Assembly: GCF_024124905.1 (NCBI RefSeq)
Contig: NZ_JAMXST010000005.1
Coordinates: 1-64,000 of the forward strand
Source: Cellulosimicrobium cellulans
GTDB lineage: Bacteria; Actinomycetota; Actinomycetes; Actinomycetales; Cellulomonadaceae
Length of the DNA stretch: 64,000 nucleotides
Direction: 5' to 3'
Shown: in pieces, positions 8,304 to 17,572 of the stretch
Position numbering within the stretch: position 1 is the stretch's first letter
Layout: every line of letters begins with the position of its first letter
The notes under the pieces: model-generated
Seen by the model: the letters and a program-made list of their open reading frames with translations, nothing else
The model's database searches: none
What the model was told of the DNA's origin: nothing
Made by a program: the position numbers and the translations under genes

Positions 8304-8917
8304 GATCGGCCTCCCCAGCGGCCGCGGTGCACGACGTCGTCGAGCGGCTTGCGCTCGCGACGTCGCGGCGAGCCCGTGGTCGCCCGGTCGGCGGGGTGCC
8401 CGACGGCGACGACCCCGGTCGGGGCGTACGCGTCGGGGATGTCGAAGGCCGCGCGCAGCCGCCCGACCTCGCCCGGCGCGACGCCGAAGAAGCACGCGCC
8501 GAGCCCCTCGTCGACGGCGGTCTGGAGCATGAGCAGCGCCGCCATCCCGGCGTCGACGTGCCAGTAGGGGACGGCCCAGCGGTTCTCGTCGCGGTCCGCC
8601 CAGCCCTTGTCGTCCTCGGCGTACCGGTCGAGGTAGACGTCCTTCGACGTGAGGACCACGACGAGCACGGGCGCGGTGCGCATCCCGGCGAGCCACGCGC
8701 TCATGCTCCGCTCGGGCCGCTCGGGTGAGGTCGCGGCCCAGAAGCGCGCGACGTCGTCGGGCTCGGTGAGCACGAGGAACGACCACCCCTGCGCGAACCC
8801 CGCGCTCGGCGCGCGGACGGCGTTGCGCACGAGGCGGTCGACGGCGTCCGGCGCGACGGGCTCGTCGGTGAACCGGCGCACCATGCGTCGGCGTCGCACG
8901 ACGTCCTGGAACTCCAC
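8300..8917 (-). CDS. Nitroreductase family protein
   Basis: This 205-residue FMN-type oxidoreductase has the family N-terminus (VVRRRRMVRRFTDEPV, then NAVRAPSAGFAQGWSFLVL) and the C-terminal segments GACFFGVAPGE and PTGVVAVGHP. These contact flavin and NAD(P)H in nitroreductases. The substrate cannot be deduced. The GTG at 8917 is preferred because GAGGGGG lies just upstream and the protein then starts at the usual place. Longer ORFs upstream run through the broken acetyltransferase remnant. A lipoprotein gene overlaps its stop by four bases. Confidence 0.88.
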   Translation of the reverse strand: MEFQDVVRRRRMVRRFTDEPVAPDAVDRLVRNAVRAPSAGFAQGWSFLVLTEPDDVARFWAATSPERPERSMSAWLAGMRTAPVLVVVLTSKDVYLDRYAEDDKGWADRDENRWAVPYWHVDAGMAALLMLQTAVDEGLGACFFGVAPGEVGRLRAAFDIPDAYAPTGVVAVGHPADRATTGSPRRRERKPLDDVVHRGRWGGRS

Positions 8918-8957
8918 GTGGCCCCCTCGGCACGGTCCGGGAACAGGTCCCCGCACC

Positions 8958-9146
8958 CTACCCGGCGACGCCCCGCGACGTCCGCAGCCCGGCCGCGCGC
9001 TCGCGTCACACGTCGTGGGGGAAGGCGGCCTCGCGCGCGACGGTCGAGCCGAACGCGGTCGGCGCGTCCGCGAGCGCGCGCAGGCGGACGTCCCGGAGGT
9101 CGCGCCAGTCGTCCGCCCGGACGCGCGCGACGGTGGTGGTGAGCAC
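8958..9146 (-). pseudogene. Remnant of a GNAT N-acetyltransferase (N-terminal piece with nonsense codon)
   Basis: From the GTG at 9146 the frame reads VLTTTVARVRADDW, then DVRLRALADAPTAFGSTVAREAAFP and HDV before a TGA at 9006-9008. This is the start of a GNAT acetyltransferase. After the TGA the same frame continues RERAAGLR, which fits the family (DVWRERAAGL), so the TGA most likely replaced a TGG tryptophan codon. A TAG follows at 8958-8960, and the remaining 100 or so residues of the family, including the acetyl-CoA site, are absent. The gene is therefore both nonsense-mutated and truncated. Confidence 0.7.
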
Positions 9147-9205
9147 CCGCCCACGGTGGCAGCCCGGCCCGACGCCGTGGCGCCGGGCCGGGCGAGCACG
9201 CGGGC

Positions 9206-10189
9206 TCAGGCGGCGTCGAGCCGCGCGCGCAGCTCCGGGTCGAGCTCGAGGTCGGCCGCGCCGAGGAGCTCGTCGAGCTGCTCGATCGTGCTGGGCCCGA
9301 CGAGCGGGATCACCGGGTGCTCGCCCCCGAGGAGCCACGCGAGCGCGACCTGGTTGGGCGTCGCGCCGAGCTCGCCCGCGACCTCGTGCAGGAGGCGGAT
9401 GCGCTCGCGCGTGGTCGGGTGGTCGAACCCGTCCCACAGCGGCTTGTCCCGGCGCACGTACGCGCCCTGGAGGATCGGCGAGTAGGCGGTGACGGCGAGC
9501 GGCGGGCGCCCGTCGACCCCCGTGGACGCCGCGTAGTCGAGCAGCTCGTACGAGGCCCAGTTGTGCCGGCCGACCTCCGGCGTCGGGTAGGCGTACGTGT
9601 AGTTCTGCTGGACGAGCCCGTAGGGCGCGACGCCCTGGCGCAGCGCCTCCTCCCGCGCCTCGACGACGCGCCACAGCGCGACGTTCGAGATGCCGGTGAT
9701 GCCCACGACGCCCTCGGCCTGGAGCTTGCCGAACGCGCCGACGGTCTCGGCGAGCGGCGTCTCGTGGTCGTCGACGTGCCCGTACAGCACGTCCAGGTGG
9801 TCGACGCCGAGGTGCCGCAGGCTCTCGTGCGCCTCGTAGCCGACGACGTCGGCGCCGAGGCCCTGGAAGTTCGTCGGCGGCGTGTTCGACAGCGGGAGGG
9901 ACCTGTCCTTCTGCGCCGCGCCGAGCTTCGTCGCGATGCGGACCTGGTCGCGCACGCCGCGGCTCGCGAGCCAGCGGCCGAGGAGGTCCTCGCTGTCGCG
10001 GCCGTGCCCCCCGGCCCAGAGGCTGTAGTTGTTCGCCGTGTCGAGGAACGTGCCGCCCGCCTCGACGAAGCGGTCGAGGATCGCGAACGACGTGTCCTCG
10101 TCGACGAGCGTGCCCATGTTCATCGTGCCGAGGCACAGGGTCGACACGTCGAAGGAGGTGCGCCCGTCGCCGATGGTGCGGTACCGCAT
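9206..10189 (-). CDS. Aldo/keto reductase
   Basis: This 327-residue NADPH-dependent oxidoreductase has a TIM-barrel fold. Visible family elements are LGTMNMG near the start, LDTANNY with the catalytic Asp and Tyr, IATKLG with the Lys, and LYGHVDD with the His. Also present are the VQQNYTYAYP strand and the C-terminal IPLVGPSTIEQLDE that holds the cofactor phosphate. The ATG at 10189 follows a GGGAGA ribosome binding site. It is divergent from a MocR-type regulator 108 bp away, which may control it. The substrate is unknown. Confidence 0.92.
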   Translation of the reverse strand: MRYRTIGDGRTSFDVSTLCLGTMNMGTLVDEDTSFAILDRFVEAGGTFLDTANNYSLWAGGHGRDSEDLLGRWLASRGVRDQVRIATKLGAAQKDRSLPLSNTPPTNFQGLGADVVGYEAHESLRHLGVDHLDVLYGHVDDHETPLAETVGAFGKLQAEGVVGITGISNVALWRVVEAREEALRQGVAPYGLVQQNYTYAYPTPEVGRHNWASYELLDYAASTGVDGRPPLAVTAYSPILQGAYVRRDKPLWDGFDHPTTRERIRLLHEVAGELGATPNQVALAWLLGGEHPVIPLVGPSTIEQLDELLGAADLELDPELRARLDAA

Positions 10190-10297
10190 GGTGGTCTCCC
10201 GAGGTTCGTGGTGGACCTGTGGTCCGTGGTGAGCCTGTGGCCCTGATGACGTGCTCCACGCTACGGAGCGATCGGCGCGGGTGTATGGTCCGATTCC

Positions 10298-11941
10298 ATG
10301 GGTGTCGACCAGACCAATCCTGCTCCACCGCCGGGCACGACGGCGGCGCTCGCCTGGGAGGCGCTGCTCGACCTGGGGACGGGGCCGGGGTCGCGCGTCG
10401 AGCGGCTCGAGCGCGCGGTCCGCGACGCCGTGCACACCGGCCGTGTCCCGGTCGGGGCGGCGCTGCCGCCGAGCCGCCAGCTCGCCGAGTCGCTCGGGGT
10501 GTCGCGGTGGGTCGTCACGGAGGCGTACGGCCAGCTCGTCGCCGAGGGCTTCCTCGAGGCGCGCGCCGGCTCCGCGACCCGCGTCTCCGCCGCAGCCGGC
10601 GCCCGATCGACGAGCCCGAGGGGAACGAGTGCGCTGGGCGAGCGGCCCACGAGCCCGGCGGGAACGACGGCGCGCGCGGGTCGTGGCGGGCCTGGCGGGA
10701 GCCGCGAGGACCGAGCGGCGGATGGTAGACCCGCGCGCGCCGTCGTGGACGCCGGTCGGACCGACACCGGCAGGACCCACGCCGCGCGCGCCCGGTTCGA
10801 CCTCGCACCCGGCGTACCCGACCTGCGCCACGTCCCGCGCGACGCGTGGCTGCGGGCGGCGCGCGACGCGCTCGGTTCCTCGACCGGTACCGCGTCGAAC
10901 GACGACCTCGGCCAGCCCGCCCCTGCCGGGCACCCGCACGCGCGCGCCGTCGTCGCCGGCCACCTGCGCCGGGCGCGCGTCGTCTCCGGGCCGGACGACG
11001 CCGTCGTGCTCACGCGCGGCGCGACCGACGGGATGGCGCGCGTCGCCGCGGCGCTCGTCGAGGCGGGCCACACGCACGTCCTGGTGGAGGACCCGAGCTG
11101 GTCGGTCCTGCGCGACGTCGCGGCACGGGCCGGCCTCACGCCCGTCCCGGTCCCCGTGGACGACGCGGGCGCGGACGTCGACGCGCTCGTCGCGGCGTCG
11201 CGACGGACCGGGGCGCGCGCGGCGCTGCTCACGCCCGCGCACCAGTTCCCCACCGGCGCCGCGCTGGCGCCCGAGCGGCGCGAGGCGGTGCTCACGTGGG
11301 CCCGCACCGTCGACGCCCTCGTGATCGAGGACGACTACGACGCCGAGTTCCGCTACGACCGCCGGCCCGTCGCCGCGCTCCAGCAGCTCGACCCCGACCG
11401 CGTCGTGCTGCTCGGCTCGGTGAGCAAGACGATGAGCCCCGCGTTCGGCGTCGGGTGGATGGTCGTGCCCGCCCGCTGGCGCGAGTCCGTCGCGCGCGCG
11501 GTGACCCCGCACGGCCCGACGGCGGCCCCGTCCACGGTCGACCAGCTCACGTTCGCGCGCCTCGTCGCGTCCGGCGGCTACGACCGGCACCTGCGCGCCG
11601 CGCGCGGGCGCTACCGCCGCCGTCGCGACGCCGTGCTCGACGCCCTCGCCCGGGAGCTGCCCGGCGCCGCGGTGAGCGGCATCGCTGCGGGGATGCACGC
11701 GCTGCTCTCCCTGCCGGGCTCGCCGGACGACCCCGCGCCCGACGCCGCTCACGTCGTGCGCGAGGCCGCGCGGCGCGAGGTGACCGTCGTCGACCTGCGC
11801 CGCTACCAGGTGCGCCCCGCCGAGCGGTCGACGACCCTCGTGCTCGGGTACGGGAACCTCGCCGACGCCCGCGTCGACGAGGCCGTCGCCCGGCTCGCCG
11901 ACGCGGTGCGTGCCGCTACTCGTCGTGGGACAGGAGGCTGA
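10298..11941 (+). CDS. MocR/PdxR-type PLP-dependent transcriptional regulator
   Basis: This 547-residue chimera has a GntR-type winged HTH (about 35-95, LPPSRQLAESLGVSRWVVTE) joined to a fold-type I aminotransferase-like domain (about 165-540). The PLP lysine is K377 in GSVSKTMSP. Family members sense PLP or amines and control neighbouring metabolic genes, here probably the divergent aldo/keto reductase. The linker between domains is unusually long (about 70 residues) and repeat-rich. It contains an in-frame copy of the conserved-loop palindrome. The ATG at 10298 lies eight bases after a TATGGT -10 box, suggesting a leaderless mRNA. The last 26 bases overlap the convergent oleate hydratase gene. 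Confidence 0.88.
   Translation: MGVDQTNPAPPPGTTAALAWEALLDLGTGPGSRVERLERAVRDAVHTGRVPVGAALPPSRQLAESLGVSRWVVTEAYGQLVAEGFLEARAGSATRVSAAAGARSTSPRGTSALGERPTSPAGTTARAGRGGPGGSREDRAADGRPARAVVDAGRTDTGRTHAARARFDLAPGVPDLRHVPRDAWLRAARDALGSSTGTASNDDLGQPAPAGHPHARAVVAGHLRRARVVSGPDDAVVLTRGATDGMARVAAALVEAGHTHVLVEDPSWSVLRDVAARAGLTPVPVPVDDAGADVDALVAASRRTGARAALLTPAHQFPTGAALAPERREAVLTWARTVDALVIEDDYDAEFRYDRRPVAALQQLDPDRVVLLGSVSKTMSPAFGVGWMVVPARWRESVARAVTPHGPTAAPSTVDQLTFARLVASGGYDRHLRAARGRYRRRRDAVLDALARELPGAAVSGIAAGMHALLSLPGSPDDPAPDAAHVVREAARREVTVVDLRRYQVRPAERSTTLVLGYGNLADARVDEAVARLADAVRAATRRGTGG
10664..10746. repeat. Conserved-loop palindrome, copy C, inside the MocR linker
   Basis: Perfect 19-bp arms (10664-10682 and 10728-10746) enclose a 45-nt loop. 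The loop differs at one base from the loop of the copy at 62784. The arms are unrelated to those of the other copies except for the closing GTC/GAC. Just upstream, two related 20-bp direct repeats (10610 and 10649) add to a repeat-rich linker. It encodes residues about 123-150 of the regulator. Confidence 0.85.
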
Positions 11942-13715
11942 ACTCGGCGAGGAGCTCGCCGATCTCGGTGGCGTCCACCTTCTTCTGGAGCCGGTCGCGC
12001 AGGATCCGCGGCCCGGGGAGGTCGAGCTCCTCGCCGTCGCGCAGGGCGCTCACCGCGGCGAGCAGCTTGCGGACGTCGTACGTGCTGTTGAAGACCTCGG
12101 GCACGCCGCGCTCCAGGTCGAGGAGCTGGTAGGCCGCCTCCATGCCGGTGCGCACGGAGTACTCGGTGGTGAAGATCGTGTCCCGGGTCGTCTCGGCGAA
12201 CTGGCCGATGAACGCGAAGTTCCGTGCGCCGTCGGGCACGACCTGGGGCCGGTCACCCGCGTGACGGGGCATGAAGAACGCGGTGACGTACGGCATCATC
12301 ACGGGCACGCAGCTCGCGGCCTCGGCGGCGAGGGTCGGGATGTCGGCCTCGGGGACGCCGAGGTGGTACAGCCACTCCTGCGTGATCTCCTCGCCCGTGC
12401 ACTCCTGGAGCGACTTCTTCACGTAGTCGCCCGGGGTGTCCACGAACAGGCCGTAGACCCACACGACGATCTCGTCCGGCGACTGCGCCTTGAAGTGCGG
12501 CTGCCTGTTGACGGTCCAGCTCATGAGCCAGGCCGAGTCGCGCGCGGTGACGATGCCGCCCGTGACGACCTTCCCGCTGAACGGGTCGCGCCGGCAGATG
12601 CGCTCGATGTACTCGGGGATGCGCCGGTCGAGGGTCGTGACCGTGGCGGACTGCCACTTGGTGCGCGGGATGTCGGTGCTGAACACGTCGGGCCGGCCGA
12701 ACGACGGGTCCTTGGCCGCGACGCGCCGCCACAGGTCCCACGCGGGCGCGGGCCCCGTGTCGAGGCGCGCGGGCGTGTGCTGGTCGCCGTTGTCGGAGTT
12801 CTCCGTGAGCGAGCCGATGGTCGCGATGACGAGGTCGTCCTCGCCGAGGTCGATCGTCCGCTCGACGGCGGCCCCGCCGGACTCGTGGGCCGCCGCGTGG
12901 TCCAGCAGGTGCAGCCGCGTGGCGACCTTGCGGTCCGGGGCGAGCTCGAAGTCGACGTCGGTGACCTCGACGTGGAACCGGAAGGTGACACCCTGGTCCA
13001 TGAGCCAGCGCGTGAGCGGCAGCACCATCGACTCGTACTGGTTGTACTTGGTGAACTTGAGCGCCGAGAGGTCGGGCAGGCCGCCGACGTGGTGGATGAA
13101 CCGGTGCAGGTACAGCTTGAACTCGAGCGCGCTGTGCCATTCCTGGAACGCGAACATCGTGCGCCAGTAGAGCCAGAACTGGCTGTCGAGGAAGTGCCGC
13201 GACATGACGTCCTCGATCGACTTCCCCTCCATGTCCTCGCGGCGCGCGAGGAAGATCTTCGTGATCTCCTTCTGCGCCTTCTCGTCGAGGCGGAACAGGT
13301 TGTCGAAGTGCGCGTCCTTCCCGCGGTCCTCGGTGACGCGCTGGAGCGAGAAGTTCGGGTCGTCCTTGTTGAGCCAGTAGAACTCGTCGAGGACCGACAC
13401 TCCCTCGGTCTCGATCGACGGCACGGAGCGGAACAGGTCCCACAGACACTCCATGTGGTCCTCGAGCTCGCGCCCGCCGCGGATCACGAACCCGCGCCGC
13501 GGCTCCTTGATGCCGTCGAGCGCACCACCGGGGAGCCTGAGCCGCTCGTAGACGGTGATCTTCTCCCCCGGGACCTGGCCGTCGCGGACGAGGAAGCCCG
13601 CCGCGGAGAGCGACGCGAGGCCCGCTCCCACCAGGTGCACGGACCCGAGCCGGTCCGTCCGCTCCGGCTTGCGCGGCCGCGCGAACGCCTCGTAGTTGCC
13701 GCTCGAGTAGTACAT
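11916..13715 (-). CDS. ohyA: Oleate hydratase
   Basis: This 599-residue FAD protein hydrates cis-9 double bonds of unsaturated fatty acids such as oleate, giving 10-hydroxy products; it detoxifies free fatty acids. The FAD-binding start HLVGAGLASLSAAGFLVRDG follows a 25-residue lead (MYYSSGNYEAFARP) typical of the family. Other family segments are RGGRELEDHMECLWDL, NKDDPNFSLQRVTEDRG, NSDNGDQ and FIGQFAETTRDTIFTTEYS. Length is normal. The ATG at 13715 has AGGGAG just upstream and gives the standard N-terminus. Its stop lies inside the convergent MocR gene (26-bp tail overlap). Confidence 0.95.
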   Translation of the reverse strand: MYYSSGNYEAFARPRKPERTDRLGSVHLVGAGLASLSAAGFLVRDGQVPGEKITVYERLRLPGGALDGIKEPRRGFVIRGGRELEDHMECLWDLFRSVPSIETEGVSVLDEFYWLNKDDPNFSLQRVTEDRGKDAHFDNLFRLDEKAQKEITKIFLARREDMEGKSIEDVMSRHFLDSQFWLYWRTMFAFQEWHSALEFKLYLHRFIHHVGGLPDLSALKFTKYNQYESMVLPLTRWLMDQGVTFRFHVEVTDVDFELAPDRKVATRLHLLDHAAAHESGGAAVERTIDLGEDDLVIATIGSLTENSDNGDQHTPARLDTGPAPAWDLWRRVAAKDPSFGRPDVFSTDIPRTKWQSATVTTLDRRIPEYIERICRRDPFSGKVVTGGIVTARDSAWLMSWTVNRQPHFKAQSPDEIVVWVYGLFVDTPGDYVKKSLQECTGEEITQEWLYHLGVPEADIPTLAAEAASCVPVMMPYVTAFFMPRHAGDRPQVVPDGARNFAFIGQFAETTRDTIFTTEYSVRTGMEAAYQLLDLERGVPEVFNSTYDVRKLLAAVSALRDGEELDLPGPRILRDRLQKKVDATEIGELLAEFSLLSHDE

Positions 13716-13866
13716 GTCACTCCCTCTCACCGCTGACGACAGGAAAGAAGCGCCGCCCGCGGTGGCGCTCCCCTGCCATGCTCACGCCGGGCCCCACGGA
13801 CCGCACCTCGGTGCACGAACGTGCAGCGCAGGGAAAGACCGGGCCGGGTCGGCACACGAGCAGGGC

Positions 13867-14361
13867 ATGGAGAAGACCTCGCGCCGCCGTGCTCGGCCGT
13901 CCTGGACGACGGCGGTGCTCGCCCTGGGCGCGCTCGTCGTCGCGCCGCTCGTGACCGCGTGCGCGCCCGCGAGCGCCGAGGGGCCCGTCGCCGGGCTCCC
14001 GGAGGCCCGGGACCGGTGGGCTGTGGCGGGGTACGACGACTACGAGTTCACGCTGACGTCGTCGTGCGGCGAGCGGAACCTCGTCGGGGACTTCGACGTC
14101 GAGGTCGCGGCCGGCGAGGTGGTCGCGGTCGCCGCGAGCCTCGCGCACCTGGAGATGACCCCCGAGTCCTACGTCGAGAGCGGCGGCCGCACGATCGACG
14201 GGTTCCTCGACCTCGTCGACGAGCGCCACGAGGACGTCATCGACGTCGCGTTCGACGACGAGCTGGGCTACCCGACGTCGCTCACGCTCGACCCGATGCC
14301 GCGCGCGATCGACGACGAGGAGTGCTACGCGATCACGGACGTGCACCCCGCGCGCGGCTGA
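13867..14361 (+). CDS. DUF6174-type lipoprotein
   Basis: This 164-residue protein has a positively charged start, a hydrophobic stretch and the lipobox LVTAC (cysteine at about 32), so it should be lipid-anchored outside the membrane. The mature part (YDDYEFTLTSSCG, TIDGFLDLVDE, ELGYPTSLTLDP, CYAITDV) matches the small DUF6174 family of unknown function. It is divergent from oleate hydratase and convergent with the FAD/Fe-S oxidoreductase. Nothing in the sequence suggests an enzymatic role. Confidence 0.82.
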   Translation: MEKTSRRRARPSWTTAVLALGALVVAPLVTACAPASAEGPVAGLPEARDRWAVAGYDDYEFTLTSSCGERNLVGDFDVEVAAGEVVAVAASLAHLEMTPESYVESGGRTIDGFLDLVDERHEDVIDVAFDDELGYPTSLTLDPMPRAIDDEECYAITDVHPARG

Positions 14362-14419
14362 CGGCCGCCCACGCGGGCGGCCGAGCGCCGTCGGGCGACC
14401 TGGCCGCGCAGCGCGACGC

Positions 14420-17400
14420 TCAGAGCCGCTCGGCGAGCAGCTCGACGAGGGCCTTGCCCTGGACGCCGGCGAGGTCGTCGGCCTGGGTGCGGCACGAGAA
14501 GCCGTCCGCGAGGTACACGTCGCCCGGGGCGGCGTCGCGCAGCGCCGGGAGCAGCGCGTTCTCCGCGACGTCGACCGACGTCTCGTAGTGGCCCTTCTGC
14601 ATGCCGAAGTTGCCCGCGAGGCCGCAGCACCCGGCGAGGACCTTGATCGTCGCGCCCGCGTCGCGCAGCAGGCGCTCGTCGGCGGCGAAGCCCATCACCG
14701 AGTGCTGGTGGCAGTGCGGCTGCACGACGGCCGTCACGTCCGACAGGTCGGGCACGCGCCACCCGGACTCGCGCCCGGGCGCGGTGTCCACGGACGTGAG
14801 GAGCTCGGCGAGCGTGCGCGTCGCGGCGGAGACCGCCCGGGCGCGCGGGTCGTCGGGGAACAGGTCGACGAGGTCGGAGCGCAGCACGGCCGTGCACGAC
14901 GGCTCGAGCCCCAGGATCGGGATGCCGTTCACGGCGTACGGGCCGAGCACGGACAGCAGGTTCTCCAGGCGCTTGCGTGCGCCGTCGAGCTGGCCCGTGC
15001 TGATCCACGTGAGGCCGCAGCACGCCTGCTCGTCGGGGACGACGACGTCGTAGCCGGCCGCGGTGAGCACCTTCACGGCCGCCTGCGGCACCCCGGGCGA
15101 CATGTTGTCGCTGAACGAGTCGGTCCACAGCACGACCTGGGGGCGCTCGTCGCGCAGGGGGTGGCCGGGCCGCTCGCCGATGCGCAGGCCGGGGACGCCC
15201 TGGGTCGCGCCGCCGCGCTTCCACCACGTGCGGAACGGCACCTCGGCGAACTCCGTCATCGAGCGGCGCGTGTCCATGCCGCCCGCCCACAGGACCGCCT
15301 TCGCGAGCGGCCGGAACCCGAGCAGCTTGTTCGCCAGGCGCGGCATGCCCGTGGCGAGGCGCGCCCAGATCGGCAGCCAGCCGAGCGAGTAGTGGTCGAC
15401 GGGGCGCAGCTTGCCGCGGTACGTGCGGTACAGCACCTCGGACTTGTACTGCGCCATGTCGACGCCGGCGGGGCAGTCGCTCGAGCACGCCTTGCAGGAC
15501 AGGCACAGGTCGAGCGAGTCGCGCACCTCGGGTGCCGCGAGGCCGCCGACGAGCGTGCCGTTGACCGCCTCCTGGAGCACGCGGGCGCGGGCGCGCGTGA
15601 CGTCCTTCTCGTCCTTCGTCGCCTGGTACGACGGGCACATGAACCCGCCCGCGGCGCTGGTGTCGGCGCGGCACTTGCCCACGCCGACGCAGCGGTGCAC
15701 GGCCTGGGTCATGTCGCCGTGGTCGTGCGCGAACGAGAAGCCCTGATAGCCGGCGCGGCGCGAGATCTTCGTGACCTTCGCGGGCGCGGCCGTGCTCGTG
15801 CCGGGTGTGCCCGGCGCGCCGACCGTCGACAGCAGCGGGTGCGCGTGCGGGCGGCGCAGGTCGTCGTCGATCGCGCTCGGGCGCACGACGACGCCCGGGT
15901 TCATCACGTCCTGCGGGTCGAACAGGGCCTTGAACCGCTCCATGAGGGCGATCGCCTCGGGGCTGTACATGACCGGGAGCAGCTCCGAGCGTGCGCGGCC
16001 GTCGCCGTGCTCGCCCGAGAGCGAGCCGCCGTACTTCGCGACGAGCTCGGCCGCCTCGAGCATGAACGTGCGCAGCACCGACCCCGACGCCTCGAGCGGG
16101 ATGTCGATGCGCAGGTGCACGCAGCCGTCGCCGAAGTGCCCGTACGGCAGGCCGTCGACGCCGTAGCGCGCCATGAGCGCGTCGAGGTCGCGCAGGTAGT
16201 CGCCCAGCTTCTCCGGCGGGACGGCGGAGTCCTCCCAGCCCGGCCACGCCTGCTCGCCCGCGGGCGTGCGCCCGGCGAGCCCCGCGCCGTCGGCCCGGAT
16301 CTGCCACATCTTGGTCGCCTCGGGGCCTGCGGGCAGGATCATCGTGGCCTCGCTGCCCGACGCCGCGACGATCGCCTCCGCGTTCGCCATCGCCTCCTCG
16401 GGGGTCGCGCCGCCGACCTCGACCATGAGCCAGCCGGCGCCCGGCGGCAGCGGCGGCACGGACGCGTCGCCCTTGGCGCGGCGCACGACGTCGACGAGCC
16501 GCGCGTCGAGGCCCTCGACCGCGAGCGGGTCGAGACCGAGGAAGGTCGGGACGTCGTCGGCCGCGGACGGCATGTCCGGGTAGCCAAGCACGACGAGCGT
16601 CGGCTTGGACGGCACCGGCACCAGCCGGACCGTGGCCTCGAGGATCGTCACGAGCGTGCCCTCGGTGCCGACGAGCGCCTTCGCGAGGTCCGACCCGTTC
16701 TCCGGCAGCAGGTGCTCCAGCGAGTAGCCCGACACCTGGCGCCCGAACCGCCCGAACTCCGTGCGGATCAGCGCGAGGTTCTCGCGGACGAGCTCCGCCA
16801 GGCCGGGGACCGCCGCGAACGTCGGGTCGCCCTTGCCGGCCGTGAAGCGGCGCCCGCGGCCGTCGACGACGTCGAGCGCGACGACGTTGTCGACCGTGCG
16901 CCCGTACGCGACCGCGTGCGGCCCGCACGCGTTGTTGCCGATCATGCCGCCGAGCGTCGCGCGGTTCTGCGTCGACGGGTCCGGGCCGAACCGCAGCCCG
17001 TGCGGCGCGGCCTCCTTCTGGAGAGCCGACATGACCACGCCCGGCTCGATGCGCGCCGTGCGCGCCTCCGGGTCCACGTCGAGCACGCGGTTCACGTGCC
17101 GCGTGAAGTCGAGGACCACGCCCGGGCCGATCGAGTTCCCCGCGACGGACGTGCCCGCGCCGCGCGCCGTGACCGGAACCTCGAGCTCGCGCAGCACGTC
17201 GAGCGCCGCGACGACGTCGTCCGCGTCCTGCGGGTACACCACGGCCTCGGGCACGACGCGGTAGTTCGACGCGTCCGTCGAGTACTCGGCCCGGCGGCGC
17301 GTGGAGGAGTCGACCCCGCCGCGCACGACCGTCCGCAGCGCCTCGGCGAGCGCCGTGCGGGCCGCGTCGGCCGCCCGTTCGGCCTCGCGGAGAGCGGCCG

Positions 17401-17506
17401 CGCGCTCCGCCTCCGGCGACGACGTCGCGCGGGAGCCGGACCGCCGCGAGCCGTTCCCGGGGTGCTGCGGGGCGGGGGTCGGGTTGGCGTCGATCTCAGC
17501 GGACAC
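14420..17506 (-). CDS. FAD-binding and (Fe-S) oxidoreductase, D-lactate/glycolate dehydrogenase-like fusion
   Basis: This 1028-residue enzyme probably oxidises a 2-hydroxy acid such as D-lactate and passes electrons to the membrane chain. The N-terminal half is a PCMH/VAO FAD module (GAGTSVAGNSIG, GMIGNNACGPHA, VGTEGTLVTILEATVRLVP) with the HFGDGCVHLRI and SGEHGDGRARSELLP segments of the cap domain. The C-terminal half carries 4Fe-4S motifs (CVGVGKC, CLSCKACSSDCP) and two CCG-type repeats (EQACCGL, AGCCGLAGNFG). The GTG at 17506 is preferred: GACAAT lies six bases upstream, and the longer ORF only adds translated 21-bp repeats (GGPRLYL heptads). The exact substrate is inferred. Confidence 0.9.
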   Translation of the reverse strand: MSAEIDANPTPAPQHPGNGSRRSGSRATSSPEAERAAALREAERAADAARTALAEALRTVVRGGVDSSTRRRAEYSTDASNYRVVPEAVVYPQDADDVVAALDVLRELEVPVTARGAGTSVAGNSIGPGVVLDFTRHVNRVLDVDPEARTARIEPGVVMSALQKEAAPHGLRFGPDPSTQNRATLGGMIGNNACGPHAVAYGRTVDNVVALDVVDGRGRRFTAGKGDPTFAAVPGLAELVRENLALIRTEFGRFGRQVSGYSLEHLLPENGSDLAKALVGTEGTLVTILEATVRLVPVPSKPTLVVLGYPDMPSAADDVPTFLGLDPLAVEGLDARLVDVVRRAKGDASVPPLPPGAGWLMVEVGGATPEEAMANAEAIVAASGSEATMILPAGPEATKMWQIRADGAGLAGRTPAGEQAWPGWEDSAVPPEKLGDYLRDLDALMARYGVDGLPYGHFGDGCVHLRIDIPLEASGSVLRTFMLEAAELVAKYGGSLSGEHGDGRARSELLPVMYSPEAIALMERFKALFDPQDVMNPGVVVRPSAIDDDLRRPHAHPLLSTVGAPGTPGTSTAAPAKVTKISRRAGYQGFSFAHDHGDMTQAVHRCVGVGKCRADTSAAGGFMCPSYQATKDEKDVTRARARVLQEAVNGTLVGGLAAPEVRDSLDLCLSCKACSSDCPAGVDMAQYKSEVLYRTYRGKLRPVDHYSLGWLPIWARLATGMPRLANKLLGFRPLAKAVLWAGGMDTRRSMTEFAEVPFRTWWKRGGATQGVPGLRIGERPGHPLRDERPQVVLWTDSFSDNMSPGVPQAAVKVLTAAGYDVVVPDEQACCGLTWISTGQLDGARKRLENLLSVLGPYAVNGIPILGLEPSCTAVLRSDLVDLFPDDPRARAVSAATRTLAELLTSVDTAPGRESGWRVPDLSDVTAVVQPHCHQHSVMGFAADERLLRDAGATIKVLAGCCGLAGNFGMQKGHYETSVDVAENALLPALRDAAPGDVYLADGFSCRTQADDLAGVQGKALVELLAERL

Positions 17507-17572
17507 GTCGCGATTGTCGCACCCTCGCGCCCGAACCCCCGGAACCGTCCGCCCCCTGGCAGCCGCCCTGCC

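Noticed and set aside
9006-9008. Selenocysteine codon in the GNAT gene
   Set aside because: A TAG follows 15 codons later, the rest of the domain is missing, no SECIS-like hairpin was noticed, and GNAT enzymes do not use selenocysteine.
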